Assembly: GCA_030280995.1 (NCBI GenBank)
Contig: JASXTE010000005.1
Coordinates: 29,184,501 to 29,248,500, forward strand
DNA: 64,000 nucleotides
Source: Hemileia vastatrix
Taxonomy: Eukaryota > Basidiomycota > Pucciniomycetes > Pucciniales > Zaghouaniaceae
Direction of reading: 5' to 3'
The first letter of the stretch is position 1, and every line of letters begins with the position of its first letter. Position numbers and translations under genes: made by a program. Shown here in pieces: positions 34,075 through 46,085 of this stretch. The notes beneath the pieces are model-generated. The model was given only the letters and a program-made list of their open reading frames with translations. It searched no databases and was not told the DNA's origin.

Positions 34075-37018
34075 TCTGTTCCAACATCCACCATGTTCCA
34101 ACATTTTTCAAAATCAATCTCTGAAATGGGTCCCTTCCAATACTGCATTGACCACAACCTTATCTGTACCATAACACCACCAGTTAGTCCATACAGGGCC
34201 TCTTTAGATTCTTGCTATTCCAGAAAAAAATCCTGCTCCAGAACTGGTCCTTCATCCTCTTCATCATCCTCATCTACACCTCAACCTGGTTCCTCTTTCA
34301 GAAAAACCAAAAGATCTAGACCTTTAATTGTTAAAACTAGATTAATTAACAAACTCCACCCTTCCAAAAAGAGTTCCAAAACCACTACTACCACTAGCTC
34401 CACCAAACCTGGTCCTTCTAATGGTAAACCCAGCTTTTCTCCGTACAGAAATTTAAACTAATGAATTTCCAGTTAATTACCATCCAGATAGTGATGATGA
34501 CAATGTGGAAACCATTGAAACACCAACACCCAATCATTTGCCAACCATTAAGGACAAAATCCAACAAAATTTGTCTCAATAAAAAAATCTTGTTCTAAAC
34601 TACTTCCAATCCACTCCTGCCAAGATCCACAGGACATGGAGAAAAGAAGACACCTCATCCACCAGTTCAATGCTAATGCTGAACACTTTGTTTCATCTCT
34701 TGATTCTCTTCTGTGATTTAATTCATGAATGAAATCCTTGACTTAGAAATAAAATCAATTTGACCACTTGCCAGATTTCCTGAATGTAGCCAACATAAAA
34801 AAAATTTTTTACTCAGTTTAAAGTCTTGGGGGACTCACCCTCAGTTTAATGTCTTTTGAGACTCAAAATCCTCAGTTTATAGTCTTGGGAGACTCTAAAC
34901 CTTAATCCAAAAAGACATAAACAGAGATCAAACCATTAAAGACTTAAAGAAACAAACTAACATTCTGGGGTAATTTTTATAGAGAGAATCCAGCTCATCA
35001 GTTACCCTCACACTTGCCTTAACTAGATTAAAAGACTCCCCCTTTGGATGCCCTCTGCCCAATTAACACCAACACATTATCAGTTTATAGTCCTTAAGGA
35101 CTCACACATCACCAATCCTCAGTTTATAGTCTTGGGGGACTAAAATTTGTCAGTTTAAAGTCTTGAGGGACTACACAACCAATTTTCAGCTTAAAGTCCT
35201 GATGCACTAAAACCAATTTTCAGTTTAAAGTCTTGATGGACTACAAAACAATCCAATAATATATAAAGACTTGAAAAATTAACCAGTTTAAAGTCTTAGA
35301 GGACTAACAGCATTCTTGCATATAAATTTTTCACTGTTTTCATGCATACCTCCCACATTCTACTTGTTGACTTAAAAATCCACTTAAGTCTCTACCATCA
35401 CTAAAATTACTTTCTCTTCATCTTTTTCTTTTCATTCTTCTCTCCCACAGATCATTGTAACTCTTGGATCCCCTGAATTTGACCCTTCCAATCTTCCTTG
35501 TTTCACTTCTCCAAAGGACTATGCCTGCAAGCAATGGTTTCATATGTTCAGACCCTGCACATTCACCTTAAAAACCCATGAGGCTAAATTATACAACAGA
35601 GATTGTGACCCCTGCAACTGTAAGAAGAGAAGATGTGAAAAATCTCTCAATTTTCCCATTCCTCCACCTTCACCTTCTCATAAATATATTTCAAGATCTC
35701 CTACCAGATCTCCAGAATTAGGCCCAGACTCTTCTTCTCTCTCTTCTGCTCCTCGCAAAAATTCTAGAAGATAACTCCCCAGATCCTGCTTTAAAAGAAC
35801 AGCTTTATCCTCTTAAGCTTCTGCTTTCCTCTCTGCCAATCCACCTTCAAATACCTCCAAATCATCTCCTAGGCTCTTAGACCTTGTTCAGGTGGCCCTC
35901 CCACCTCTCTCAGAAGCAAAATTCAAGCAGAAAACTCCCTAATATCACCAGAAATCAACCAAATTCCTTCTTCTTTTGAAATAACTTCTAACCAACCACC
36001 TTCTTATTCTCCCAGAGCAATGCAGTCCAAAATTTCGAGGTCCAACACTGCAAATACATCTCAACCTTCCAGAAGACCAGCCAGAAATTCCTAAGAAAAG
36101 ACCAGAGCTCCAAATACAGTCCCAGTTCCCAAACCACCTTCTCCATCTAGAAAAAGATGCTACACCTCTCCTCTACCTGCCAATCACTCTCCAAGAACTT
36201 CATCTAGAAACAAACTATCAGCCTGCAGATCTCCTTCTCCTGCTCCTCCATATAATAATGCTGGTTCACCTGGACCAGACACCAACCCAACTGAGCAGGG
36301 TATCAACAACAACAACACAAACAGCACAAACAGCACCAATAACACCAATAACTCTTCTCTTTCTACAACTAGGACTCAGGAACAGTCCCACCTTAGTTCA
36401 GACTCTCAACACTGTATAAAAGAGGATCAAGACAACCCTTATTCATCTCTGGCTGATCCACCAACCACACACCTTCCAAATCCTTCAGAAGTACATATCC
36501 TAATTTCTTACAAATTTGAAAAACTTCCCATCTGTAAATACCATAGTAATTCATCCAATTTCATCAAAAAAACAACCTCTAATCAAAATTCTTCTTTTTT
36601 AGATGGCACTCCTCCTTCTGAAGACACTGTTAAGTTTGGTCAACCTCTTGAACCTACTTTAACCTTGGATTTTTTAGACATGAAAAAAATCCTAAGTATC
36701 ATGTGTTAAAACATGCTAAAAGCTTTTACTCTTCATAGACCCTTGAATGAATTTGAGAAGGCACTGAGAAAGAAACTTCTGGGTGATCACTGGAAGATGT
36801 CCAGAATCATTAAGCACACCTTCTAACATTCCTTCTCAGCCTCTTCTTCTTCCTCTATTAAGCTGCCTTCAAAACCAGTTCCAGAACACCACATTCCTTA
36901 CCATCTTTGCAGCAGACTACACTTTAAAGAGCACAGTGCATGCCACAATCCCAACAAAAAACCAAAATATCAACACAATCCTGATCAACCTCCAGAAGCT
37001 TCTTCCAGAAATTAAATG
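34075..37018 (+). pseudogene. Antisense Cys-containing, Ser/Pro/Asn-rich ORF region inside the 12-kb Gypsy
   Basis: Lying on the opposite strand between pol and the 3' LTR, this region has plausible exons at 34075-34461 (two Cys pairs with six-residue spacing, CIDHNLIC and CYSRKKSC, then a Ser/Lys-rich basic tail) and 35452-35774. The second exon follows a pyrimidine-rich acceptor and contains a compact cluster, CDPCNCKKRRCEK. Further frames to 37018 are Ser/Pro-rich, include an Asn/Thr run (INNNNTNSTNSTNNTNN, about 36304-36354) and end with an amphipathic LNEFEKALRKKLLGDHW segment. Stops and frame changes break it. The Cys/basic cluster suggests zinc and nucleic-acid binding, but no family is recognised. 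It could be an element accessory gene or a captured host gene. Confidence 0.5.
34812..35310. repeat. Dispersed CAGTTTAAAGTCTTGRGGGACT hairpin motif (main cluster)
   Basis: About nine irregularly spaced copies lie here and two more at about 37735 and 37992. The core AGTC-TTGRGG-GACT can fold into a 4-bp hairpin. Copies vary in the loop (TTGGGG, TTGAGG, TTAGAG, CATAGAG), but the arms AGTC and GACT are mostly kept. Confidence 0.75.
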
Positions 37019-37020
37019 AT

Positions 37021-38259
37021 TGAAAACAGAAAATAAAATAAAATAAAATATATAATAAAGAAAGAAAAAATTAATAAATAGCAATTAAAATATATTTTTA
37101 TTTTTATTTTTAATTTTTAATTTTAATTTTTTAATTTTAATTTTATTTTTATTTTTTTACAGATATTACCTATAACTACTAACATACTAAAAAAAATTGG
37201 TATCCCACAGCCAATTTATGAGCTGATCCCCTGATGCCTTACCCACAGCCAAGTGCACCTTGATGTGAATACACCTTTATATAATTTTTGAATTATTTTA
37301 AACTTAAATAAAATATAAATAATGCTGAAAATGAAAATAAAAAAATAAATAAAAGATTCAGATAAATATTAATAAAAAGAAAAATAGCATTGTCCATCCA
37401 ATTGATGAGCCTTTCCCCACCAATGCTTGCCCACCTCCACTTGACCCTGATGTGGTGACACCATATAGTTTTATTTTTTTTTGTAATTTTCCACCTTTTT
37501 ATCTAATAAAATCCCTTAAAAAATGAAAAGGAAAAAAAAAGAAAATAAAAGAAAATAATCTAAAACCACATCAAAAAACAAACAACATAAAAAAATAAGA
37601 GAAACCCAAGGTCAAGTCCAGTCCCAAAGAAAAGATCACTGAGTGGGATCCCTCAAATAATTAAAAATGAAGAAATACCACCAGTGATCCACACCATTCC
37701 AAAAAACAAAAGATTAAGGAACTATTCTGGGCCAGTTTAAAGTCATAGAGGACTAAAAACCTGAATGACAAAAACAGAACTATATTTTAGCTAGAAAAAA
37801 TAAAAGAATTGGAACAGAAATTCTGGATTAACTTTACTACAGAGAAGACAGCTCATCAGTTACCAGCACACTTACCAAAATAAAATATAGAAGCCCCCCC
37901 TGGGTACCTTCTAAAAAAACAAAAATCCAGCACAATAAACCAAAAACCAATAATAATGAAGAGTCCAGCACTTGAAGACCCAAGAAATTCCAGTTTAAAG
38001 TCAAAGAGGACTAAAAACCTGTGAAAAGAAACTAATACGATGGTTCAACCAAATTAAGAGAAGGGGTTGGAAACAGACAATCTGGGGCAACTGTTGATAG
38101 AGCAGTCAGCCCATCAGTTACCCCCACACTTTCCAAGATCAAATCTAGAAAACAACCCATGGGTACCTCTAAAAATAAGTTTCCAAAATAAAAGCTGCTC
38201 TTCAGAAATCCAAAATCCAAAATTAAAAGAATGGTCCATAGTTTATCCTCTTTGTGGAG
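37021..38259. repeat. Repeated segments between pol and the antisense ORF
   Basis: A segment of roughly 110-250 bp (about 37733-37980) recurs at about 37990-38200 and, more diverged, at 34880-35060. Shared words are CTGGGGCAACT-like, CAGCTCATCAGTTACC, CACACTT and GGGTACCT. A second pair (about 37188-37290 and 37390-37480) shares GATGAGCC, TTGCCCAC and GATGTGG-like words. T/A-rich runs lie between them. No coding is seen. Confidence 0.6.
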
Positions 38260-41200
38260 TCAGTATTCTTCATATCTTGTGCCTCTAGGATAAATTCTCT
38301 TCACTTGATCTGAAGCCACACTTTTCTTTAAAACTGCACCATCCAACTCTTCCAAAACATAAGAACCTCCAGTAACCAGAGATCTGATTCTGTAAGGTCC
38401 ATTCCCTCTTTTAGCAAACATTTTTTCCCATTGACTCTCCAAAGTTCTATTATAAACCAACACCAAACAACCAGGCATTAAGGGATTCCTGAGTCTATGG
38501 GCCAACGTCTTGCCCCTATATCTGACTTATTGATTTCTTATTTTAATCTTTCTAGAGTATGTCTCCTCTTGACATCTCTCTTTACATTCCAACTGTTTCA
38601 TCCTAGCACATAGAAAATCTTCTGTTGAGTGCACTTAATCCCAATCAATACCAAAATAAGAAACAGCTTCCAAGTCCACTTGTAAAACTGCCTTCTGCCC
38701 AAATATTACCTCTTCACAGTGATCCTATAAGCAAACAACACCATAGGTAAATAATACCTCCACTTTTCAGCACTATCTCCACAAATTTTCACCAAAGAAT
38801 TCTTGATAGCTTTATGGCCTCTTTCAACCATGTCTTCAGCTTCAGTATAATAAGGTGTAGCCACTCTAACCTTTGAACCAATGCTAGAAACAACTTCCTT
38901 AAATTCTGCACCAAAATCTGGCCCACTATCAACAGTAACCAAATTCATCAATCCATACCTATAAACCCATTCTTTATTCAAAAATTCTACTATATTTTTA
39001 GAAGTCAAATTAACCAGAGGCACTGCCTCAACCCAACCAGAAAAAAAATCCCTTGCAAAAATCAAGTATTTATACCTGCTCTCTTTAATATGGACAGCAT
39101 CCAGATTGACTCTTCCAAATAGAGTTGATTCTCCAGTAGCATGGCTAATCTCTTTTGCTTTAAAGTGACATCATCTTTGATATTTTTCACAAAATTGAAC
39201 CCAACCCTGTACAGCCAACTTCATACCAGGCCACCAAAATATGTCTGCTACTCTTCTATAAGTCTCCCCAAAACATCTATTACCAAGGTCTTCATGCAAA
39301 AGATTCAATACAACTTCATGACCCTTCTTCTGAGTCACCACAACTTGAGTATTTGTATTTATCCTTCTCATCAACCTTCATGACACATAAAAGCCAAGAA
39401 ACTTCTTCTTGATTGATAACCAAGGATCATCATCAAAAATACCTGGCCTCTCCAAGGTAAACAGATATTACACCATTAAAAAATAAAACCCAGACTTACC
39501 CCAGGTCACATCTTAAATATCCAACAAAATGAAATCCAACAGCACAACACTGTCATTTTGATCACCACAATACACATGGCCCAGTTTTCCAGCCCATCCA
39601 GGACAAAAATCTTTATATTTTGGCACAAATTTATCCTTCCACTGAATTTTTTGAGAATCCAGTGTACCAACAAAAACCAAATCCTCTAAATTTGAGCCAT
39701 CCCAAACAACAGCCCCTTCTTCATCAACAAAAACATCCTTATCACCAGAAATAAGATTAGATCCAGCCAGTTTAACCTCTTAGTGGATGGTAGAAAAATC
39801 TTCATCACCTTTTGTGCTGGCTCTAACCATTGGAACATCTTCTTCAAACTCTTCAGAATCAGATTCCTCATCTGTAGGTGGTCTTCTTGACAACCCATCA
39901 GGCATAGTAAAAGTTTTACCTGGATTATGCTCCAGGTCAAAAAAAATGCTGAATAAATGCCATAAAACTAGTCATTGGAGCATTAGGAAGACTAGGTGTG
40001 TTGATTATCTTAACAAAAGATTTTGCATCCACCTGAAGCTCAAATTATGCCCCACAAAAAATTCTGTAGCTTCTTCAAGATTTTTGCTACACCACACAAT
40101 TCCAATTTAGGCTGAGAATACCTAGAATAAACCTCATTAGACAACACTGACTCATAACTTACTGGCCTGAACCTCCCAGATTTATCTTCTTGAGACAAAA
40201 CAGCACTAGAAGAAATATAGTTTGAGTCCACTGCCAGCTAAATTCTTCCAGCACCAACACCATAATCCAACTTGTGAAGAATAATATCTTCACCTACCAC
40301 CTTTTTCAACTTCTGAAAAGCCTCTTCACACTCTTCAGTCCATTCCCAGTCTGCATCTTTTCTGGTCACCTTCCTTAAAGTTGAAGCCAACAAATTAAAA
40401 TCCTTAATAAAAATCCTGACATACACACACTCCCAAAAATACCCTGACTTCAGTAGTATTTTCAGGTCTTGGCCATGAATGAATTTTATTAATCTTCTTC
40501 TTTTCCATAATTCTTACCTCTTTACACACCACATGACCCAGAATTTCCAAAGCAGGAACACAACAGCAAAATTTTGACCCAGATATGGTCAAACAAGCCT
40601 CTTCAATCCTAAACAAAAATCTATCTAGATTTATTGCCTATTCCCAAACAAACCTCCCTATACCAAGATTTTCTTTCAATAACTAATTACAATAATCAGT
40701 GGATAGTCCTTTAATTCCACCATCATCAATAAAAATACCAGCATGAGTAGGAACCTCATCCTGCAAAATATAAGCCAGGTGTTCTTGATAAACTGCCACT
40801 GAATTTTTTGCTCCATGAGGCAACCTTGTGAGCTGAAATCTTCCCAAAGGAGTCTCAAAAAATGTAGAGGTCTTGAATACACATGAAGTTCACTCTCATC
40901 ATAACCACCCATAATATCACCCAAACCATAACACACTCTTCCAGAAAAAGCTTCAACAAAATAATCTGCACTTGGTAGAAAACCAGTATCTTTGATAGTG
41001 ACTCTATTCAAAGCTCTAAGATCATGAACCACTCTTAACTTCCCATTTTTCTTCTTCACACAGAAAATAGGAGTTTAATAGCTGGATGTTGACTGTTCAT
41101 ATAACATAGTCCTGACCCTTTCCCTGACTATCTCTACAAAATTATCTCTGACAGCAGCAGGAATAAGAATAGGTTTTATTTGCCAAGGTTCATGACAAAC

Positions 41201-41332
41201 CACAGGAATCAGGTAAGGTTCCCCATAAGAGTGTTTCAACACCTCCCTTTTCTCCTCTACAAATGCCCAAGCCTTCTCCCTTAGCGAAATTTCATGTAAC
41301 AAAAACATCATTTCCTCATCAGAAAACCACAA
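38260..41332 (-). pseudogene. Pol of the 12-kb Gypsy (RT, RNase H, integrase), decayed
   Basis: In sense order, the RT has KKKNGKLRVVHDLRALNRVT, YGLGDIMGGYDESEL, the catalytic FIDDGGIKG (about 40720) and a thumb with RVFLGVC. RNase H has AVDSN, QPKLELCGVAKILKKLQ and QVDAKS, giving the D-E-D set. The integrase zinc domain (about 39171-39374) has H-LNLLH and C-KY spacing. The catalytic core (39065-38706) has the SGWVEAVPL, TVDSGPDFGAEF and VERGHK landmarks. The C-terminal region has NRTLESQWEKMFAKRGNGPY. The IFIDDGGIKG RT identifies a Gypsy lineage widespread in basidiomycetes. Multiple stops and frameshifts show it is inactive. Confidence 0.85.
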
Positions 41333-43257
41333 TCAGGACCAGAATTAACAACTTTCAACCTTTCCACAGTGCCTCTAGAAGTTTCCATAAGATCAGGAGT
41401 ATTCTTCACCAGAGGAGAAAACTACAGATCTCTTGACAACAGTGGTCTCTTCAAAGGAGGATTCAAACCCGCAGGCCTAATCTTCTGAGCTACCTACTTA
41501 TATTTTTCAGCTCCACCTTCAACTTGAGGAATCTTCAAAAATTCTTCTTTATCAAAACTAGAACAAAAACTAAGAGTTTCCCCATTTCTCACATGTGTTG
41601 TCAAGGTAATGTTTTTGAAAGACTTAGAAAAGAACCCTAGCCATGCACAATTGGGAGGACTTACTTTTAGACACCAATCTCACCACTCCAAAGCTTCTCC
41701 TCACATCAAAATCTTCATCATTACTTCCCTCTTCTAAATCTTCAAATATTGATTTATCAACAGAATCACATCCTCTATAGTTGTGCAGTTAAACCTCATT
41801 CCAGATGAAAAAAATAAACCAATCTTTCTTTTCTTTTCTTTTATCATTATTTATATTTTTCCATTTTAGCTATTTTTTTAAAATTATAAAATTTATTGAT
41901 AATCTTAATTGATCCCAAACCTTTTGGAAAGATATTTGAAAATAAACAGACTGACAAATAGAACAAAACCAAAACCAACCAGACAAAATACAGAAAAAAT
42001 GGATCCTGAAGAGCTAAGAACACAAAGAAAAGACCAAATAAGTAGTCTATCCTCATTTTGGAGGATTCAGATTCTTGAAATACCCTGTTTAAAATTAATA
42101 AGATTGTCTCAAGGGCCTGAACCCCCTAAGCCCATCTTCCAATTCTGATATGCCATAATAAGACCTCCAAACAAAATCCCCATCCTTCTCCTTACACTGA
42201 CTTTGCCACCAATTTCAATCCCAGTTTCCAACAAATCTGAATCCTTTGAGGTTGAAGGAGAAGTAAACAAATATTTAAATTCTATAAAATGAGATTCTCA
42301 AATGACCTCCTCCATGTCAGGGGAATTCAAATTATCAATGTTTTCCCCCTCCACCCTACAAAAAACTTCTCTATTTGAGTGAAGCAGCTGAGATTCCATT
42401 TACTCTAACTTCAAATCATCCATCACAAAGTTGGTCTGAAAATTCTAAAATTCCTCCAAAATAGGACCCAGAACACTAAAGGAATCATCTTCCACCAAGC
42501 AACCTTCTCCTGATCTTGAGGGAGCCAGCTTGGAATTATATTCCTCCAAAAGAAATACATCCAGAAAACAATCTTTCTGAACATCCAAACTTCCAATAGA
42601 GATATCCTCACCACTATTCACATTATCTGAACTTGAAAGTACCAGTTAAGAATCTTTAGTATGAAGATCCAAATAATCCAGTGAAGAATTACTCTAAGAA
42701 TCCAAATACTCCTCCTGGATAGAATATATAGCTTCAAAGTAAAAATCCTCCTCCAAGCATATATCTGCTGATCTTGAAGGAGCCACCTAAAAATAATCTT
42801 TCTCTAGGAGCAATAGATCCAAGATGGAATCTTGCTTCCCATCACAAAATCCAACAGACATCCTCCTCCAAACAGCCATAATCCACCACATACTCCTTCC
42901 CAATATCCCAAAACACCTTATCATGACCATTCATGTTATCCTTCCCACATAATTCATCCAAATATGAGGTAATACACTGATCCTCTAGTGCATATATTCT
43001 CAAAAAATCCAGTGAAACATATTCCTGAGATCCCATGGCATCCTCTGGAAAAAGAAAAATCAGTTTCACAATCATCATCAGAATCACCATCTTCTAAAAT
43101 TGATGGCTCCAAAACCTCCCCAGAAGCTGAATTTTCAACCACAGTCCTCTGAACCTCTTCATCCAACAGAATTTCCTCTCCAAACACCATATCACTATCT
43201 ATTAAACCATCCAAATATTCTAAAATATCCTCCTTAAAAAGAGTCATAGAAAAAATC
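41333..43257 (-). pseudogene. Gag 3' part and linker of the 12-kb Gypsy
   Basis: An acidic, Glu/Asp-rich frame (FSMTLFKEDILEYLDG, then LEPSILEDGDSDDD) continues gag from beyond the nested insertion and breaks into several frames towards pol. No zinc knuckle or protease is clearly visible. The region is decayed. Confidence 0.6.
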
Positions 43258-44070
43258 TGTCACCAGACGACCTACGCACAGGGTCGAGGGTGTTCCTGGA
43301 AGTGAGATGGAGGGAGGAGTTTAGAAACTTCTTCGATGCACAGAGGAAATGTTCAAAGAAGTGATTCGAAGATGACTCAAAGGAAGAGTTACTGCTTTGA
43401 GATATGTTTGAGAAGAATTCTAATATAATTTAAAGGTAATATTAAAATTCTTAAGATCTCACAAAGGGTTGGAAACTCAATAATCAAATATTTAGGATTT
43501 AGAAATGATTACTGAGAAAATAAGGAAAGATACAATAATAATGATTTAACCTAAAGCTTTACCACTATTAACTATATATATGTTTTTTATAATTTAATTC
43601 TAAAGAATGTCAAACCAAAAACCCAACCCTTTTTATATCCTTTACTCCTCCTCGCATTGACCTCATACCCATCCACTATTCCGCACACCACAGACCATTA
43701 AAAAATACACCCGTTACACCTGGACCCTCCTCAATAATATCCGTCAACCCTTTAATCCTCCACTAACCATTCTGTCCATGCTCACTACCCCTTTTAATAA
43801 TTCACAGACATTTTAATAAACCATTTAGCGTACTATTACATTGACTATTGCGCTGTGCGTCGCTTATTGAGAAAAAGACCGAGACACACTATTGAGAGAT
43901 TGACCAATTTAGATTTAGAGTTTAGACTAGCGCAGTTGAATAGTGAGTACACAAAGGAAAGTCGCAGTTGCTATGTAGAATTGCTTTCTGCGCTTCAAGT
44001 ATGGATTTAGACCTCTGTATTATTGATTTAATGAGCTGCTTTTGCCTCCAGTGTCACTTGGTGCATGACA
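43258..44070 (-). repeat. 3' LTR of the chromo-Gypsy
   Basis: It is nearly identical to 50995-51806. In the sense direction it contains TATAAAAAGG and, about 30 bp further on, AGAATTAAATTATA (plus 43588-43601), which is complementary to the priming site next to the 5' LTR. Confidence 0.9.
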
Positions 44071-44163
44071 GATGCCTGGGTATAAAAACGCAAGCTCTGT
44101 TAAGAGTGAGACATATACTTCCCACACTATTTTCCCTTTATTTAATTCTTGCTTATTATTATT

Positions 44164-45186
44164 ATGTCAGCTTGTCCAACTCCAGCTCCCACGCCTCCTC
44201 ACACCAAAGCGGATGGTGGGCTTGTTACTCAACAGTACTCCCAAGCATGCACGGCTTGTGAAACGATGGAATACTTCTGTGTTGAAAGAACAGATACTTG
44301 AGGTCCTTGCCAGAAATGAATGTTTTGATGATGGAGACGGGTGGCGTGTAATGCTTTAGCAAAAAACTCTGACATCGAACGAAGGTTTACAAAGACTAAA
44401 TATTGGGTAATACCAAAGATCAAAGAAGTGGTCAAAGACATATGGGATGTGTCAATCGGGGATGATCAGTCAGAAAAAGTTGAGGAGGAAGTTGAGGACA
44501 CTATAGAACCTAGGTAAACCAAGCCACGGGTAAAAAACAAAGGGTAGAAGAGAAGGTGGATGAATTGGTGGAAGAAGATGAGGAGGAAGTCCTCATTTCA
44601 AGGCGGACGCCGAAGAAGTGGAAGATGGTCATCGAAGATGACAAAGAAGAAAAAGAAGTGGCGGTGGAAGTCACATCAAATTTATTTCTAGAGCCTGATC
44701 CAATGTTCAAAGTAAGTTTGGTTTTAATTTAATTTAATTTAATTTTGTTTTTTCAAAAGAAATTTTTTTTATTGATGACCGTATGTTTCAGAATTTAGAT
44801 GTCATCGCGGAAGCCCCTATGGTGGAAACCTCGAGTGTGGGAGCTCCTATGGTAGAAACCACTGCTGTGGAAGTGGCCGTTGTGGAAGTGGCGCCGTCCA
44901 TTCCAACTGAAGAACATTTACCAGTGATTGCCTCGAGGGAGGATAATGAAGAAACTCTTGACCAGGTATGGTCAAAAAACCTTGCCATGTTCGACTAGCT
45001 AGGCATATTGAAGAGTCCAGTGGCAATATTGACAAGATTATTGATGATGCCTCCTTCGACGTGGCTGAAAAATTGCTGGAGATCAGGGAAGTAGTACAAG
45101 TAGGAGAGGGAGAGGATTTTGAGAAATGTAGGAAGGAAATAAGGGTGATTTTGAATAAGATGAAGGGGTGGTTCAAGAGAAAATAA
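44164..45186 (+). pseudogene. Antisense ORF with a Zn2Cys6-like Cys pattern inside the chromo-Gypsy
   Basis: Encoded opposite to gag-pol, between the chromodomain and the 3' LTR. From ATG 44164 a Pro/Thr-rich leader precedes C-X2-C-X6-C-X9-C (CTACETMEYFCVERTDT, stop, GPC; 44248-44310). CQK follows, and after a frame change CFDDGDGW. The TGA inside fits CGA to TGA. Then come LAKNSDIERRFTKTKYWVIP, a long acidic and basic stretch, an intron (about 44710-44790), repeated APMVET units, and a helical, charged end (44968-45186, RHIEESSGNIDKIID to MKGWFKRK). The spacing recalls fungal Zn2Cys6 DNA-binding clusters, though the last two Cys need a frame correction. It may be a retrotransposon accessory protein. 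Confidence 0.6.
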
Positions 45187-46085
45187 AGGATAAAATTTAA
45201 AATGGAAGGAAAAAGGAAAAGAAAGAAAGAGGAAAAGAAAAGTAGAAACAATTTGTATATTTATTAATTTTATTTTGTTGTTTTAACTAAAATTTTAATA
45301 TTTATTTTATAAGATTTTGAGAGAAAAAGAAAAAAAGAAGAAAGAAAAAGATTTGAATAAAACTTTGTTTTAAATTTTGAAAGAAGAAAAGAAAGAATAT
45401 TTAATTGAAGGAATATTAGTTTAAATTTTAAAAAGAAAAAATTTAAGTAAGAAAAAAGAAATAGTTGATTGAAATAATTTTGCTTGAAATAAAAATTTAA
45501 TGAAAGAAAAAATTGTTATTTGTGAAAGTTTATTTATTGAAGTTTTGAGGAATTTTAGTTATTTGAAAAGAAGGAAGAAAAAGAAGAGAAGAAATAAATT
45601 TTTTAAAGAATTTGAAACAATGAAGTAATTTGCTCAAAGAATTTTAAAAGAGAGATTTAAAGGTTGAAGTGAAGTTTGAAAAAGATTGCCGTATTGGGTT
45701 GGTGAAAAATTTTGATAGTTTGAAGAAAAAGAAATAAAGGAATGAAGAAAAAGTTTGAAAAGAGAAAAGAAAATTTAAAAGAATTTATTGATTTTTTAAG
45801 ATTTTAATTATATTATATTATTTTATATTATTTATTTTATTTATTTTATTTTTAATTTAATTTTAATTTTAGTTTATTTTATTTTTTAATTTTATTTTTA
45901 ATTTAATTTAATTTAATTTAATTTTAATTTTGTTTATTTTAAAGAAGGTTGAAAACTTTTGAAAGAAAAAAAGAAGAAAGAAGAAAAGAAAACAAAGAAT
46001 AGGGATTTTAGAAGAGAAGAAGTTTTAGAATTTTAAGAAAAGAAAAAAGAGAAAAGAAAAAGAAGAGAAAAAATAAAAGAGAGTT
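45187..46085. other. Purine-rich non-coding tract of the chromo-Gypsy
   Basis: A long stretch of GAAAGAAAAAG-like sequence with an AT-rich interruption (about 45780-45940) lies between the end of pol and the antisense ORF. No coding is seen. Confidence 0.6.

Noticed and set aside
34812..35310. CRISPR or tRNA-like repeats for the AGTC/GACT motif
   Set aside because: Spacing is irregular, the motif varies, and it sits in a fungal retrotransposon.
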